A stretch of DNA of 64,000 bases from Adiantum capillus-veneris (GCA_014529385.2 CM043966.1:105792087-105856086), one strand, 5' to 3'. Positions 22,598 through 33,852 are shown, counted from the stretch's first letter. Numbers and translations: made by a program. Notes: generated by a model not told the origin, from the letters alone.

Positions 22598-24928
22598 TGA
22601 TGAAAAAATCACAAGATCCAACACCAAAATGAAAACAATCAAAGTGTGCAAGAACGGTTAAGAAAATCACAAAGTCGCAAGCTTTGGCAACTCAGATTTG
22701 GGTTCCAAAGAAGTTGATTCAAGCACAACGAGATCAAGAGTTTATTTGGATTTCAAAACGGTTAAAGTATCAACTCCCAAATTTTGAATCCCATCCCCAA
22801 CCAAGCATACAAGGGCTGAAGCACAGACCGTTGTTGACACAAAGACAAGGTGGATCCCAAAGAAGTCTCTTCAAACACAAATGAAGGAGAGACAAGTAAG
22901 GGTTCCCAAACTAGCAACATCAACAAAATTGCCAGTAATCACAAAAGAAGTGGGTCCCAAAGAAAGCAATAAAACTATTGTCACTCCACCGCCGCTTGAA
23001 TTCTTTCAATTCCTAATACGATTATAGTACATTTAAAAGAGAGCAGGTCCCTCACTTCACCTGCATGCTACCAAGGCTTACGGATCAGGAGATAAAGTGA
23101 ATGCACAAAAAAATCTCGGAATCAAAATGATCAAAGGCAACCAAAGAGGAAGTGAAAATATCTCTACAACCTTCAATTCAAAGATCATAACATTGCATAG
23201 AATAGGAAGCCTCACTAGTAATGCCAATAAGAAAATTGCTTATACCCAAATTTGCCCAACATAAAATTTTTCCATGCATTGATTGTGTATGCATAATAGG
23301 GCTACATTCCAAGGCCTACATTGGCATAATTTTTAATTGCCCAAGCATAGCACGTACCCTTGGCCATACCCTGTGGTCTAGGAGGACTCCCAATAAGAGG
23401 GGGGGGAGGCATTCTAAATGCGGACCTAATATTATGAATATTAGAGGGAAATGTTTTGTGAATTGTATTGAATTTTGGCATTTGATTGTGATGATTTTTT
23501 GACAAAATTCAAAGTATATGCCCTCATAATAGCATACAGGATGAGTACGGGGACAAAAGCCATATATGAGCCCTTAGGGATATGTGTACAGTGTACATAG
23601 CATTTGGAATTTTGTTAAAATAATTTTGCTTTTTTGAGTTAATTTTTTGTTTTATTTAGTTATTTTTTGATATTTTATTATATATATATATATATAACTT
23701 TTTAAAAAAAAGAAAAAAATCATAATCCAGATGAAGAAAAGACTGGAGAGATGCTTGAGCAGTACACAAAGAAGAAGGTACAGGAAAAATGACAAAACTT
23801 CACAAGAGATGTCTCGAAAGACATATGCACAAGGCCAGAATGTCAGAGGTAAGAACAGAATGCTGAACATTCTTCAACGACATTATGAGGCCAAAAATGA
23901 TTGAGAATGGTCATAAAACTCCAAGATGGCATACAAGGACAAAGAAAGTTGGTGAGGCGACTAAACGAAAGCACCCATCAAGTGTAAAGTTTCCTATTAA
24001 ACACTTCATGGGACTACAAGGCCTTATACAAGAAGTAGATCTTTTTACTATAAATCTTCTATCTTTTATGTGACTTAATGAAGCCTAATGTAAACAAAAC
24101 GAACTAAGAGTAATGAAAAAAAACGGAGGCAAAAATGATAGTTCAGTCATCTATCACAATAGATGGCTGCAAGAGCAACCAGGGGTAAAGCCAAATCTTA
24201 GTCATCATCATTGGTTCTACATGTGATTGGTAGCCAGAAGGTGCCAGAGATTCCCATCAATCATTTTTGAGACTGAAACCCAAAAAGCTAGCTTGTAAAG
24301 CCAGATACAAGTCCCCAAATCAAGTCAAACTTTGTCAGTTGTCTATGAACACAGAATACAAGCTAAGGGTTATATTATTTTTTTAAAAAAAGGATAAAGG
24401 TTTAACCCCTAGCCAATGATGCAATTTTTCAAATCTGAAGCCATGATAGCCATCTACATACCTTGCACATCATGTATATGAGCTTTGGGGACAAATGGAC
24501 AATGATAGCTCATAGATGGTCATCTATCGTGAATAGTTACTAACTTCGGGAAATAACTGGGGTTTGTCAGGCTTTAATTAAGTCATGTATCAAGTAGAAG
24601 CAATATAATGATTTACACAGCACACAAAAGCTAACAATTACAAATGCGACTTTGATCACCTTGATGCAGGAACAAAGAAGTCCCCAATGAAGAACATCAA
24701 ACACAAAAGGTAGACAATTGAAGACTCAAAGCATTAAGTCGTTCCTAAAGTGATAGTAAGGCCAAAAAGAACAGGACATCAAAAGACATTCTAGTAAGGA
24801 ATGTACAGAAGCATCCAAAGGACAATGTACAAGCAATGGAGCAAACAAAAGCAAAAAGAACAACAAAGACCACATTGAAATTAATAATCATGTCATGTCA
24901 GGGACAAAGTAAATTCAGAGGGGGGGAG
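22598..24928 (+). other. 3' noncoding tail and polypurine tract of element B, copy 2
   Basis: Matches 12690-15007 closely, with only scattered substitutions and length changes in homopolymers and TA runs (for example 23680-23700). It ends in CAGAGGGGGGAG before TGTTGACCC at 24929. No gene seen. Confidence 0.6.
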
Positions 24929-26031
24929 TGTTGACCCACGGGTCAATAGTACGACATAACTCAATTTTTGTGCCAAGTCTTATTTTTTGAGAGTTATGAA
25001 ATGACATAACTCAATTTTTTGTGCCAAGTCTTATTTTTTGAGAGTTATTTTCTTTAGCTTGCCTCCGTGCGCCTATCGTGTCATCTTTGTCCTTGATTGG
25101 CATTATGTTGATCTAGGTAGTGTTGCCACCTATAAAGTACATGCAACACTACCTAGATCAACATAATGTCAATCGAGGACATGTATGACATGATAGGCGC
25201 ACATAGGCATTCCTTTTAGCTTGTCAGGCTGAGCTCATCCCACACATACAACACGGCCAACTAAACCACAATCAAGAATGTCGCTTCTCTCAACTACACC
25301 ACCCAACCCACATCCACACATGGAAGGAAACTCACCATACCATACCAGAATAGTACAAAACATAAGGAACACCATCCCCTCAATAGGATACACATGTCCC
25401 AAAGCCTCAACAGTCAAAACCCTCACTCTATACCCATCAAGAAAACGTGTATGAAGACAAAGCAACATTTTGAAAGTGCTCGAAACTGAATTCTATGAGT
25501 ACCTATGCGTAGCTTATGTCATCATGATTCTAATGACTACTTGCACACAGAAACCAGACATCGTTTGATACACTTACGACCACAAAAATCTCATAGATGC
25601 GTTAGCGTGCGTACTCCGTCTCACGTGGAATGCTTGACATTAATGCATAGCTCTCTCCGAGCCTATCACGATGGTGCAGCCGAATCTCCAATGCAATGAG
25701 TGAGTAGGAAGTGGCGTCAGGATGAATCTCACACTCGCTCTCTTCTCTCTCACACACAGTTGATGGCAGCTCAAAAGTCTAATTATGAAAAAAGTTCTCC
25801 TTACAAAATGACCTAGGTACCTTATACACTAAGGCTACCAAAAATAGAGTTCAAAGGGTCAAATGGCTTTGTATTTACAATCTGGAAGTGCAATTGCACC
25901 CTGCTTTCTGCAACTATAATAACTACTCATTACAAATGATGATTTTAACCATAATCTACATCATTTCATAACTCTTTAAAAATAAGACTTTGATACAAAA
26001 ATTGAGTTATGCCAATTGTTGACCCGTGGGT
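24929..26031. repeat. One-armed remnant of the inverted repeat, copy 2
   Basis: The left arm keeps only its first ~70 bp, followed by a ~48-bp tandem duplication ('GACATAACTCAATTTTT', about 24955 and 25003). It then jumps to the arm's inner end ('TTGCCTCCGTGCGCCTATC' at 25059). The centre (about 25105-25165) and the full right arm remain. About 0.76 kb is missing relative to copy 1. Confidence 0.85.
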
Positions 26032-26459
26032 CAATAACAGCTTGATCCATGAAGGATTCCACTGCCAAAAACATTAGTGTTCTTTATGGTGCTAAGACAA
26101 ATTTTGTTTTCAAGGATAAAAATGCTTCTCCAAGGGGGGAGTAATGTCAGGCCAAGGGCCAAGAGATCTGAACGACTCTGTACCGCAAGGAACCAAGGGC
26201 AAGGCATAAGGTTACAGGGTCCTACTTGAAAGGGCCAAGGGCTATAAGTAGGGAGGTTGGGAGGAGATCATTATGCTTGTCCACCCCTAGGTCTTACACT
26301 AATGTCACCCAAGGGGAAGGAGTCTGAATATCTCTTTACGGCTAGGAGCCGAGGGCAAGGCATAAGGTTAAGGGGTCATACTTGATAGGGCCAAGGGCTA
26401 TAAGTAGGGAGATTTGGAGGAGATCATTATGCTTGTCGACCCCTAGGTCTCCATACCTA

Positions 26460-26799
26460 AGAGGTAAACAATTTTTATTCCCCTGCTTGCCTAAAGAGCA
26501 AGCCTTAGAGTTGCCTTAGTCTCTGCCATTTTTTTATTAAATTTTAGATTGAGAAAAAAAGAAATACATCACTTGTTTGAGTGGTGAAAAAACGGAGCAT
26601 GGTGAAAGAACGGAGCAGTGATCAAAACAGAGAGGCGACGTGCATGGAACAAATTATTATTGATTCTTATTATAACTCAGTCCGTGCGTGCGTGAGAGCT
26701 GCGCGCTGGCTCTAAGATAGCAACTAGCGGCGGTCTGCTGCATGTTACATGAATATCTTGCCTGGCACGCACTCATGACCCCCAGCTTCTTGCTAGCTT
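26460..26799. other. 3' flank of the AA10 gene
   Basis: Sequence between the end of duplication copy 2 and the stop codon. On the minus strand it carries the likely 3' untranslated region and polyadenylation signals. No other gene seen. Confidence 0.6.
26535..26540 (-). terminator. Candidate polyadenylation signal of the AA10 gene
   Basis: AATAAA on the minus strand about 260 bases after the stop codon, in a T/A-rich context. A second AATAAA lies at 26474-26479. Either would give a plausible 3' untranslated region. Confidence 0.5.
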
Positions 26800-27522
26800 C
26801 TAGGTGGTGGAGTGGAGAGAGAGGTGGGCAGTGGCATCAGCTGCATCTGCATCGACGAAGTCGACGTCTGAGCAGGAGTAGAAGGCCTCGGGGCTGTCGG
26901 AGCGCTGCCAAATGACGTAGATGAGGTGGCGACCAGATTTTCCGCTAGGCGTGGTGCCGGGGATTTGGTAGGAGCCGCTGAGAAGCGTGGGGTCAGTGAC
27001 GTTGAGGAAGGGGGGTTCCTCCAAGTCTGACCATTGCAGGGGCTGAGTGGGATCGTAACCATCCCCGGTGACGTAGAACTCGAAGAAGCCTCTGTGTGGG
27101 GCGGTGGCCTTGTAGAGGTATGTCAAGGACACACCGGAGGACAAGTTGGTGGCTGTCCAATCTTCGCGTGCGAGGTCGAGGCCCTTATACTTCTCCCGCC
27201 CGCCGCTGCAGAGCTCGCCATCCGGAATGATCTCCCGGTGACGGCCATTAGCGTTTGGCTGGTTCACCTCATTCCAATCATAGAACGCTTGCGTCCCACT
27301 CACCGCCACCGCCGCTTGGCAAGCTGCTGAGGTGGGACTCTCTGGATTCTCCAGCCTGCAGTTGTAGACGCGACTAATGGGGTACTCCATGCTGCCATGG
27401 CCGATCGCTACGCCCAGAAGGCAGCTGGCGCAGGCGCACAAGCACACCACCACAACTGACCCCCATGACCTGTTTCCCATCCTCCTCATGAGGCTCACAG
27501 TACTACTAGTGCCTTGTCTCAT
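26800..27522 (-). CDS. Secreted AA10 lytic polysaccharide monooxygenase / chitin-binding protein (fern Tma12-like)
   Basis: A single 240-codon exon. Residues 1-41 form an N-region plus hydrophobic core (about 22-40), and cleavage after Gly41 would leave His42 as the N-terminal residue ('HGSMEYPISR'). That is the hallmark of a copper-dependent AA10 enzyme, in which the first His forms half of the histidine brace. The second brace His is His143 in 'TAPHRGFFEFYVTG'. The axial Phe is probably Phe222 in 'FYSCSDVDF', preceded by the family motif 'IWQRSDSPEAFYSC'. 'FYDWNEVNQPN' and 'GRHREIIPDGELCSGG' are further AA10 landmarks. Four mature cysteines (55, 68, 105, 217) could form two disulfides. Asn126 and Asn174 are N-glycosylation sequons. 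The family oxidatively cleaves chitin or cellulose. The fern member Tma12 binds chitin and is toxic to whitefly, so an anti-insect or antifungal defence role in the apoplast is inferred. There is no extra carbohydrate-binding module. Met12 and Met15 are alternative starts giving a more typical signal peptide. Copper site and length look intact. Confidence 0.93.
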   Translation of the reverse strand: MRQGTSSTVSLMRRMGNRSWGSVVVVCLCACASCLLGVAIGHGSMEYPISRVYNCRLENPESPTSAACQAAVAVSGTQAFYDWNEVNQPNANGRHREIIPDGELCSGGREKYKGLDLAREDWTATNLSSGVSLTYLYKATAPHRGFFEFYVTGDGYDPTQPLQWSDLEEPPFLNVTDPTLLSGSYQIPGTTPSGKSGRHLIYVIWQRSDSPEAFYSCSDVDFVDADAADATAHLSLHSTT

Positions 27523-27567
27523 GATCCCCCTTTCTCACTTGATATACATACAGGCACCATCCAACTA

Positions 27568-27640
27568 GATATATATATATGCGCAGTCTGCCACTCCCAT
27601 TCCGTTTAGCAAGTACTATATATATATATATATATATATT
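27568..27640 (-). promoter_or_regulatory. TATA-rich promoter region of the AA10 gene
   Basis: Two alternating AT runs lie upstream of the ATG on the minus strand: 27568-27580 (about 46-58 bases upstream) and 27617-27639 (about 95-117 upstream). The farther one leaves room for a usual 5' untranslated region. The simple-repeat nature of both makes the choice uncertain. Confidence 0.45.
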
Positions 27641-27707
27641 GTCCTGTCTTTTTGGCTTTCTAAAACAATTAGCATTTGATGAGAAATATTGACATATTGC
27701 ATTTTTT

Positions 27708-28014
27708 AGTTTGTACGTAAAAGATTCCTCTGGTTTAGAGCTTCACATGCCTGCCAGTCCAATTCTATTTCCCAACTTAGTACTCTTTGTTTTTTTTACA
27801 TGTCTTTTTGGTTCTGTAAAACAAGCCTCATCACATTTGATGTGAAACATTGACATAATGAATTTTTCATGGATATTTTAGTTTGTGAAGGACTCCTTTG
27901 GTTTAGAGCTTCACATGGGTTCAACTTATTAAAGAGTATTCTTGTACCATTATGAGACACCTCAGTTTGTAAAAGATTCCTTTGGTTTAGAGCTGAGGTT
28001 TAAAGACTCACATG
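27708..28014. repeat. Three spaced copies of a ~40-bp motif upstream of the AA10 gene
   Basis: AGTTTGT..AAGATTCCT.TGGTTTAGAGCT..CACATG occurs at 27708-27749, 27880-27918 and 27963-28014, the third with an internal insertion. Surrounding sequence (AACATTGACAT, CTTATTAA.GAGTATTCTT) is also partly repeated, so this is a degenerate ~85-170-bp tandem array, about 200-500 bases upstream of the start codon. Confidence 0.75.
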
Positions 28015-28278
28015 GATTCATCTTATTAAGAGTATTCTTCTACCAATATTAGACACGTCAGTACTTATCTTTCTTATTTTAGGATTTGCACAAAATATCA
28101 AGCCTATCTACAAGTAAATCACCAAAAAAAATCTGACAACCTTGTAGCGTTTGTAAAAAATTGTTTCCTCATACTTTTGAGCTTATCATAATAAAAAAGT
28201 AAGCGCATGCAAGACGCTCTCACACATTACACGTGATGTTTTGAAGAAAAGATATCTTATGCTTAGAAAAAAATATTT
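28015..28278. other. AT-rich upstream sequence
   Basis: No gene or element recognised. Confidence 0.4.
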
Positions 28279-28776
28279 GGACATAATTGAAATAAAAACT
28301 TTCATAGATATAATTTCGAGTTGCATCAAGCTATATAAACATGTATGTAATATAAACAATACTTAAAATGAGAATTATTGATATCTATACAATGAGAGTT
28401 ATTGCATCGTGAAAAGGGGAGGGACACCCCTTTCCTTTATTACAACTTTGGCCTTGAGAGGCATCGCAAGAACGATCCCCATCGGGGCCGATTGCCACAT
28501 CAATTGCATTGCAAAACCTCCATCCATGGACATAATTGAAATAAAAACTTTCATAGATATAATTTCGAGTTGCATCAAGCTATATAAACATGTATGTAAT
28601 ATAAACAATACTTAAAATGAGAATTATTGATATCTATACAATGAGAGTTATTGCATTGTGAAAAGGGGAGGGACACCCCTTTCCTTTATTACAACTTTGG
28701 CCTCGAGAGGCACCGCGAGAACGATCCCCATCGGGGCCGATTGCCACATCAACTACATTGCACAACCTCCATCAAT
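28279..28776 (+). repeat. 249-bp tandem duplication
   Basis: Two consecutive, nearly identical units (28279-28527 and 28528-28776), each with GGACATAATTGAAATAAAAAC at the start and 'GATCCCCATCGGGGCCGATTG' (one base over the seed) near the end. Only a few substitutions separate them, so the event is recent. Small frames over it (28409-28615, 28658-29101) share a start within the repeat and are not convincing genes. Confidence 0.92.
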
Positions 28777-30905
28777 GGAAACTGCCGATGACATTGCCCA
28801 AAAATGTCGCCACCACGGCCGCACGCTACCACCAGCACAACCGACACAGCGCTCATGGGAAGAGCATGATAGCCACCATCTTGAGGAGCTCCACACCCCC
28901 TTATCATGCTTCATATGGGCCTCACGTTGCAGTGCAAATACCCCTCCTTTGGAGAGCCATGTCATGCATGTGGGACTAAGTCCCCACCACATGGCACTAC
29001 AAGAGCTACCTAGGCTTCCAAACTCCATAGACCCTTCAAATTATATAAAAAAAACTCACTTCCTCCCCCACTTCAATGGTTTGCAACTTACTACATTGTG
29101 ACTCGTCCATTGAGCGTTACATTCCTATGGCCTTCACACATCGCACACTTTGCATACAATCCAAGGCAAGGTTGCAAAACCTTCAGATGGCACACTAACC
29201 AAGGCAACCAATCTGGCTCAAAACTGGTCCCCGATGAAATTTCAACCGGCAATAACTTGGCAGCCAAAACTCTGATTGCCAATCTAAAAATATGGACACG
29301 CTCCATAAGAGGAGCACTTCAAGCCATGCATTTACTTCATCTTATCCTTCATCTACTACCGTCCAACCGAGTATGGATCTAAAAATCACTCAAACTTCAA
29401 ACTGTCATAACTTCCTCATCATAGTTCCAGTTGACGAGCCATAAAGACAAGCCTATGGAGCACTTTGAGCACTACAATTCTAGTCCATAAACTTATTATT
29501 GTACTCAATTCAAACATACCCACTTCTATCATAAAAAATAAGCCCTTTAAAGTTGCATTTGACATACATTCAGACTTACATTCAACATTAAACCTTGCCT
29601 ATTATCAAGCCCTGGTCAATGCTCAATAAACATATAGGCTTCAAAGAAGCTTAACTTGCATTCCTTTTCTCTTTTTCCCATCATGAAAGCCAAGCGGCAT
29701 GACAACGCGTGAAACAGACTCTCCTCATGTGACCTTGTCTGCCACAAACCCCATGTCTGCATCTTTGAGATCTGCCCGATAAACCAACTTGTGTATCCAA
29801 TGACAAACTTTCACTGCAAGATTTCATAACTGAATGCAAAACGATTCTATAGATCAGCCCATGCAAAGTGTAAATGCACTATCCACAAGAGCATAACCGC
29901 TCAACACAATGCAAAAGAAAACTAGCTGATCAAACACTTGCCACAAAAACTATGACAAATATCACATAAACCTCTACCAAAACCAAGAACCAATCATGTG
30001 TAAATTGTGATCGTAAGAAATGAGAGCACAAGTAAAACGATCATCTGCATAGGCACCAGACAAAACTTGGCTAAAATAGCTCTCTTGCGCTTGCCATAAA
30101 TTGCATAAAACCTAGTAAAAAACCGACAGATACGACTCTATAACTGAAGAAAAATGTCGCCAAAAAACGAGGAGATAAACAATGACAAAACACTATGGTA
30201 CAATGCTAAACACAATGAAAAACAATCCGCAAATCACTTGATCGAAATCAATGAGCGTAAAGCTTCTGCAATGTCAAAACACGATTTTTACTTGTCGCAC
30301 AAGACACTACAAATCTGTGAGTTAATTATCAAGCTCACCCAATGCGGTATGGAGACATACACACACTAATCTCCCACTTGTAGAGAATATTGCACCAAAT
30401 CCCTGAGTACAACACTAGAATCATGACTTGGATTTCATCAAATTATGTCCATAAAACTGCTGGAAAAAAATTGTCAAAATTCCCAAAGTACAACTACTCA
30501 CTCAAAATCATGAGCAGCAAAATGCGCATCAAACTGCACTCAAACATGCACAAAATTTATACATACTGTCTAGAAAATGCTCATGAAGATATCCACATAT
30601 GACCATACATATCAATCATGTTAGCATGAGACAACAATAGTCTCCAACTAAGAGTAAACCTGCTACCAATACCACTCTCACACCTGAGAGAAAGCAATGT
30701 GTGGAATCCTTGACACACAACAAAAAAAATCTGGCATTAAAAATGGTATGAAGAGAACTCTTGCAATACAAAAGCTATGGGTTGTTGTTGTATAAATTTC
30801 AAAGGTCAAAATCAGTCCAATAAAACATCACCATTGCATTTGGAGTGTGCCAAAACCCCAGATTACACCTTGACCTTGCATAAACCGCATTCTGTATGCA
30901 AACGT
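28777..30905. other. Long stretch without a recognisable gene
   Basis: About 2.1 kb. The first part is GC-richer (28780-29000) with open frames on both strands (28658-29101 plus, 28753-29028 minus) but no known motif. From 29380 to 30900 it is AT-rich with short frames only. Its style (CATAACTTCCTCATCATAGTTCC) resembles noncoding retrotransposon sequence, but I find no LTR pair. Confidence 0.4.
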
Positions 30906-32050
30906 TGTCAGGAGTTTTTTGGAGCAAGGGATTGCGCATATGTACATACCCATGCATGGTGCATCAAATAAAGAATTGCCCATTTTCCAGAGCCAGGTGG
31001 TTACGTGGGGCCCACATGTGTACAGGTAGGACAGCATGTACATAGTGCATCAATTTTCATTGTTACCAGTACCAGTGTGTTTTTATATAATAATGAGGAG
31101 TTGGTGGTGCGTGAAACTTCTCGAGGAAGCTATCCGCAGGCCGATGACATGAGGTAAGCATGTGCGTCAGATGGCATCTAGTGGCGTCAGAAGGTCGAAT
31201 GGGGTCAAGACTTGCATGTGGATAAGTACAGACACAACGTGGGTGTTTTCTTGTGATAATTATGCAAAAAGTTCATCATGAGGACCATGTTTTGGGGCCA
31301 CTTCACCTGGTTGCAGGATGCATTATTGGAAAAAGCTGAGGGGGGCTAGGTGTGTGGACGGATGTAAAAAGGTGACAATTATGCACTGCGAGGTCAGTTT
31401 TTGACCTGTTCGGGGTCTGTTTGAAGTCAACTAAAAGGCCAAGGGTGCCCAAGTAATAAAGCTAAGTGTGGGAACTGAAAAAACAGAGAGAAGACCAGAA
31501 AAAGAGTGGAGAGAAGAGGAGGAACAACTGCAACTGTGTTTTTGCTCATTTTGGAGCCTGTTTTGGCCGTAAACTGCTCATCTGAGGTCGAATTTGGCAA
31601 AATGGACAGTGCCATCGCGTCCGGAATGGCCCAAAACCTTAGTCTACAATGTCAAAGTGCTCAATTACTCACTGTTTTTCTGCTGTTTTGGCTGTGTAAG
31701 TTTCTCCTATAAGCGAAGCTTTTGCTCCAAATTGTGATTGTATTTGGCTTATTTTACCCATACTGTGTGAGCTATTTGTCCCCTTGGTGTTGGCCCAAGC
31801 TCATTTGTATCTAAATATCATAAGTTCTCCTCTTTTGAGCTGAGTTTTTTGGGTGTGTGTGTGTCTCTCTCTCTCTCTGTGGAGTGGGTAAATGAGTAGT
31901 CTCTCTCCTCTCACTCCATTAGTGTGTTCCCTGTCTCGACTAGGTGGGTTGTGTAAGCCGAGTGGTGCCCCATAGTGTGTGTGTATATTATCCCAAGAGT
32001 GTGTGTCAAGTCGTTATAGAGGCGTTCTGTGTGTTTCCATCCCGCTCACA
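30906..32050 (+). repeat. 5' LTR of element D
   Basis: 1145 bp. TATA-like TTATATAATAATG at about 31083. Contains a ~75-bp segment (31589-31664) inverted relative to the 3' LTR and to the copy at 1-1191. GT/CT tract at 31851-31879. Confidence 0.9.
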
Positions 32051-32124
32051 TTATTTTGGTGCCCCCACAGAGGATCTTCTTCGAGTACCTTCTGTTTCGC
32101 GCTTCAAGCTTCGAGATTTGGGAT

Positions 32125-32183
32125 AACAGGTTGCAGATTACAGGTTACAGGTTATAGGTTACAGGGACAGGTACAGGTACAGG
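32125..32183 (+). repeat. Hexamer-like ACAGGT repeats in element D leader
   Basis: Consecutive variants of TTACAGG/TACAGG, shortly after the LTR and the primer site region (TTTTGGTGCCCCCACAG at 32054-32070, which I cannot assign to a tRNA). Confidence 0.8.
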
Positions 32184-33137
32184 TGATTCACACAAGTATA
32201 GGTAGCTGGAGTAAAGTGATACACTGACAGTGGGAGTCACTTGCAGTTGCCGTGGGTGTGCATCATTTAGCGCGTGCTTGAGCGCATTTTTTGTTGTATT
32301 GTACGTTACTTGTGGAAAATGCCATTGTACACCTTTGTGGAGCCATACATGGTTTTATTTGGCAGTCCCAGCCATTTCTGAGACTTGGTCTAAAAGATAG
32401 TCATTTCTGAGACTTGACTATACGCGATTTGCATTAGCCTTCGTGAGAGGGTTGATAGCGTGAGGTTTTATTGAGCTGGGGGATTCTCAAATGTGGAGAT
32501 TCTTTTGGTGATACAGGTAGCTGGAGCACCCTTTTCGTGACCTCACCATAGGCTATGTACTAGTGATTCCTATTTACTAGTGATTCCTATTTGATGCTCG
32601 GGTTCTATTGTTGGCAGTTTATGCATACATATACAGTCTATATTTTGGGTTTTCACTGCTCTACTTATGGGGAAACTCTGTCAAAATTTTTCCAAGTTAT
32701 GATGGCTGTTTTTTTGGTCTTTTGAGCCATTTATGTTGTTATGCTGCTGAAATTCTGGCAAAATCAGAGGATACGTAAGGTGTGTATTCTTGGGAGCTAC
32801 ATGGTTGACTTTAATGGATGATCAAAATGGACCTCAATTCACTCCTTTTCATTTAACTCAAAGTATCTAGATAAATGTTCATGTGTCCAGGAAGATTTTT
32901 TTCCAGCAGCGCATAGTCTTTATGTTCGGGCCAAGAAGATTAAGAGAGATCCTCCAGAATGCCCTTTGCCTCTTGTAATTCCAATGATTAACTATGAAAA
33001 CTCATTTGATGTGCATGTGTTTGTCCTTATCTAAAGAGAAGCTCCATTGAAGTTTCTGGGAATTGAGTCAGTCAAAAGTTTTGGGTTCTTGCACGTGTGT
33101 TCAAAGGGGTTCTCAAAGCATCGTAGCTTGGGTAGCC

Positions 33138-33852
33138 ATGGCTTTCTCTTATCCGGAGTTTCATGGAAGAAGTGATGAAGATGTGGAAGAATTTTTGGAA
33201 AAGATTGAAGTTGCCTACATTAGTAACCAGATTCATGATCCTGCACAGATGTTACGTCTTCTCCAAATTTGTTTGAAGAGTGATGCACGAGTTTGGTCCA
33301 AAGCATTTGAAGAGGAGTTGCATGCAACGGATCCATCTGTGAGATTGAGTTGGAACAATCTAAGGCATGGATTGGAAGTGGAGTTTGTGAAGATAGAAGA
33401 TCTTGACAAAGTGTGGCAAGAAGTACAGGGTTTGGTGCAAAAGGAAGGTGAGCCAGTAGATGTGTACATACGTAAGTTTTCATTGGCATGGGAGCGGATG
33501 TGCAAGGCCTTAGCACCACAAGTACCCCCACCTGACATGATGAAGAAGGATAGGTTCTTGGCTGGTCTTTGGGAGAATATCCGTTGGAGAGTGGAGCTAA
33601 AGAAGGACATATGAAGATGCATTAGAGGTATCAAGGAACAAAGAGTGGAAGCTAAAGAAAATGAGCCAGTTAGGGGTGGAGTCTTTGCCCATGAGGTCTG
33701 AATTTTAGCCTATGGACTCTTTACAAGGTCGTATGCCAGGGGTTCATCATGAACCAGTGGGTGCTGTTACTCCTCAGGTTATGCCAACAATGGTCACTAC
33801 AATAGTGCAAGATGATGGGCTAAGGCAATACATGAGGCAAGTGGTAGATTGA
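33138..33852 (+). pseudogene. Element D gag, N-terminal part
   Basis: Most likely start is the ATG at 33138 in AGCCATGGC, giving 'MAFSYPEFHGRSDEDVEEFLEK', rather than the upstream in-frame ATG at 33063. The retrotransposon Gag core is clear: 'LLQICLKSDARVWSKAF', 'LSWNNLRHGLEVEF', 'PVDVYIRKFSLAWERMC'. It ends early at 33612 through a frameshift. The neighbouring frame continues 'YEDALEVSRNKEWKLKKM', and a further stop lies just before 33853. Confidence 0.8.

Larger units (their letters stand above)
18033..26459 (+). repeat. Segmental duplication, copy 2
   Basis: About 8.4 kb, the partner of 8362-17258. It begins in the last 312 bp of an element-A LTR without the rest of element A. It differs from copy 1 by a 50-bp deletion near 19385, a replaced block at 21922-22597, and loss of most of the left palindrome arm near 25048. 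It ends 340 bp before the stop codon of the AA10 gene. Confidence 0.95.

Noticed and set aside
26800-27062. Second minus-strand frame 26793-27062 (Pro/Ser-rich) over the AA10 gene
   Set aside because: It overlaps the AA10 frame in another phase. GC-rich sequence opens alternative frames.
28658-29101. 147-residue frame next to the AA10 gene as a possible second gene
   Set aside because: It starts inside a 249-bp tandem repeat that also starts another frame at 28409, has no known motif, and open frames also exist on the opposite strand because the stretch is GC-richer.
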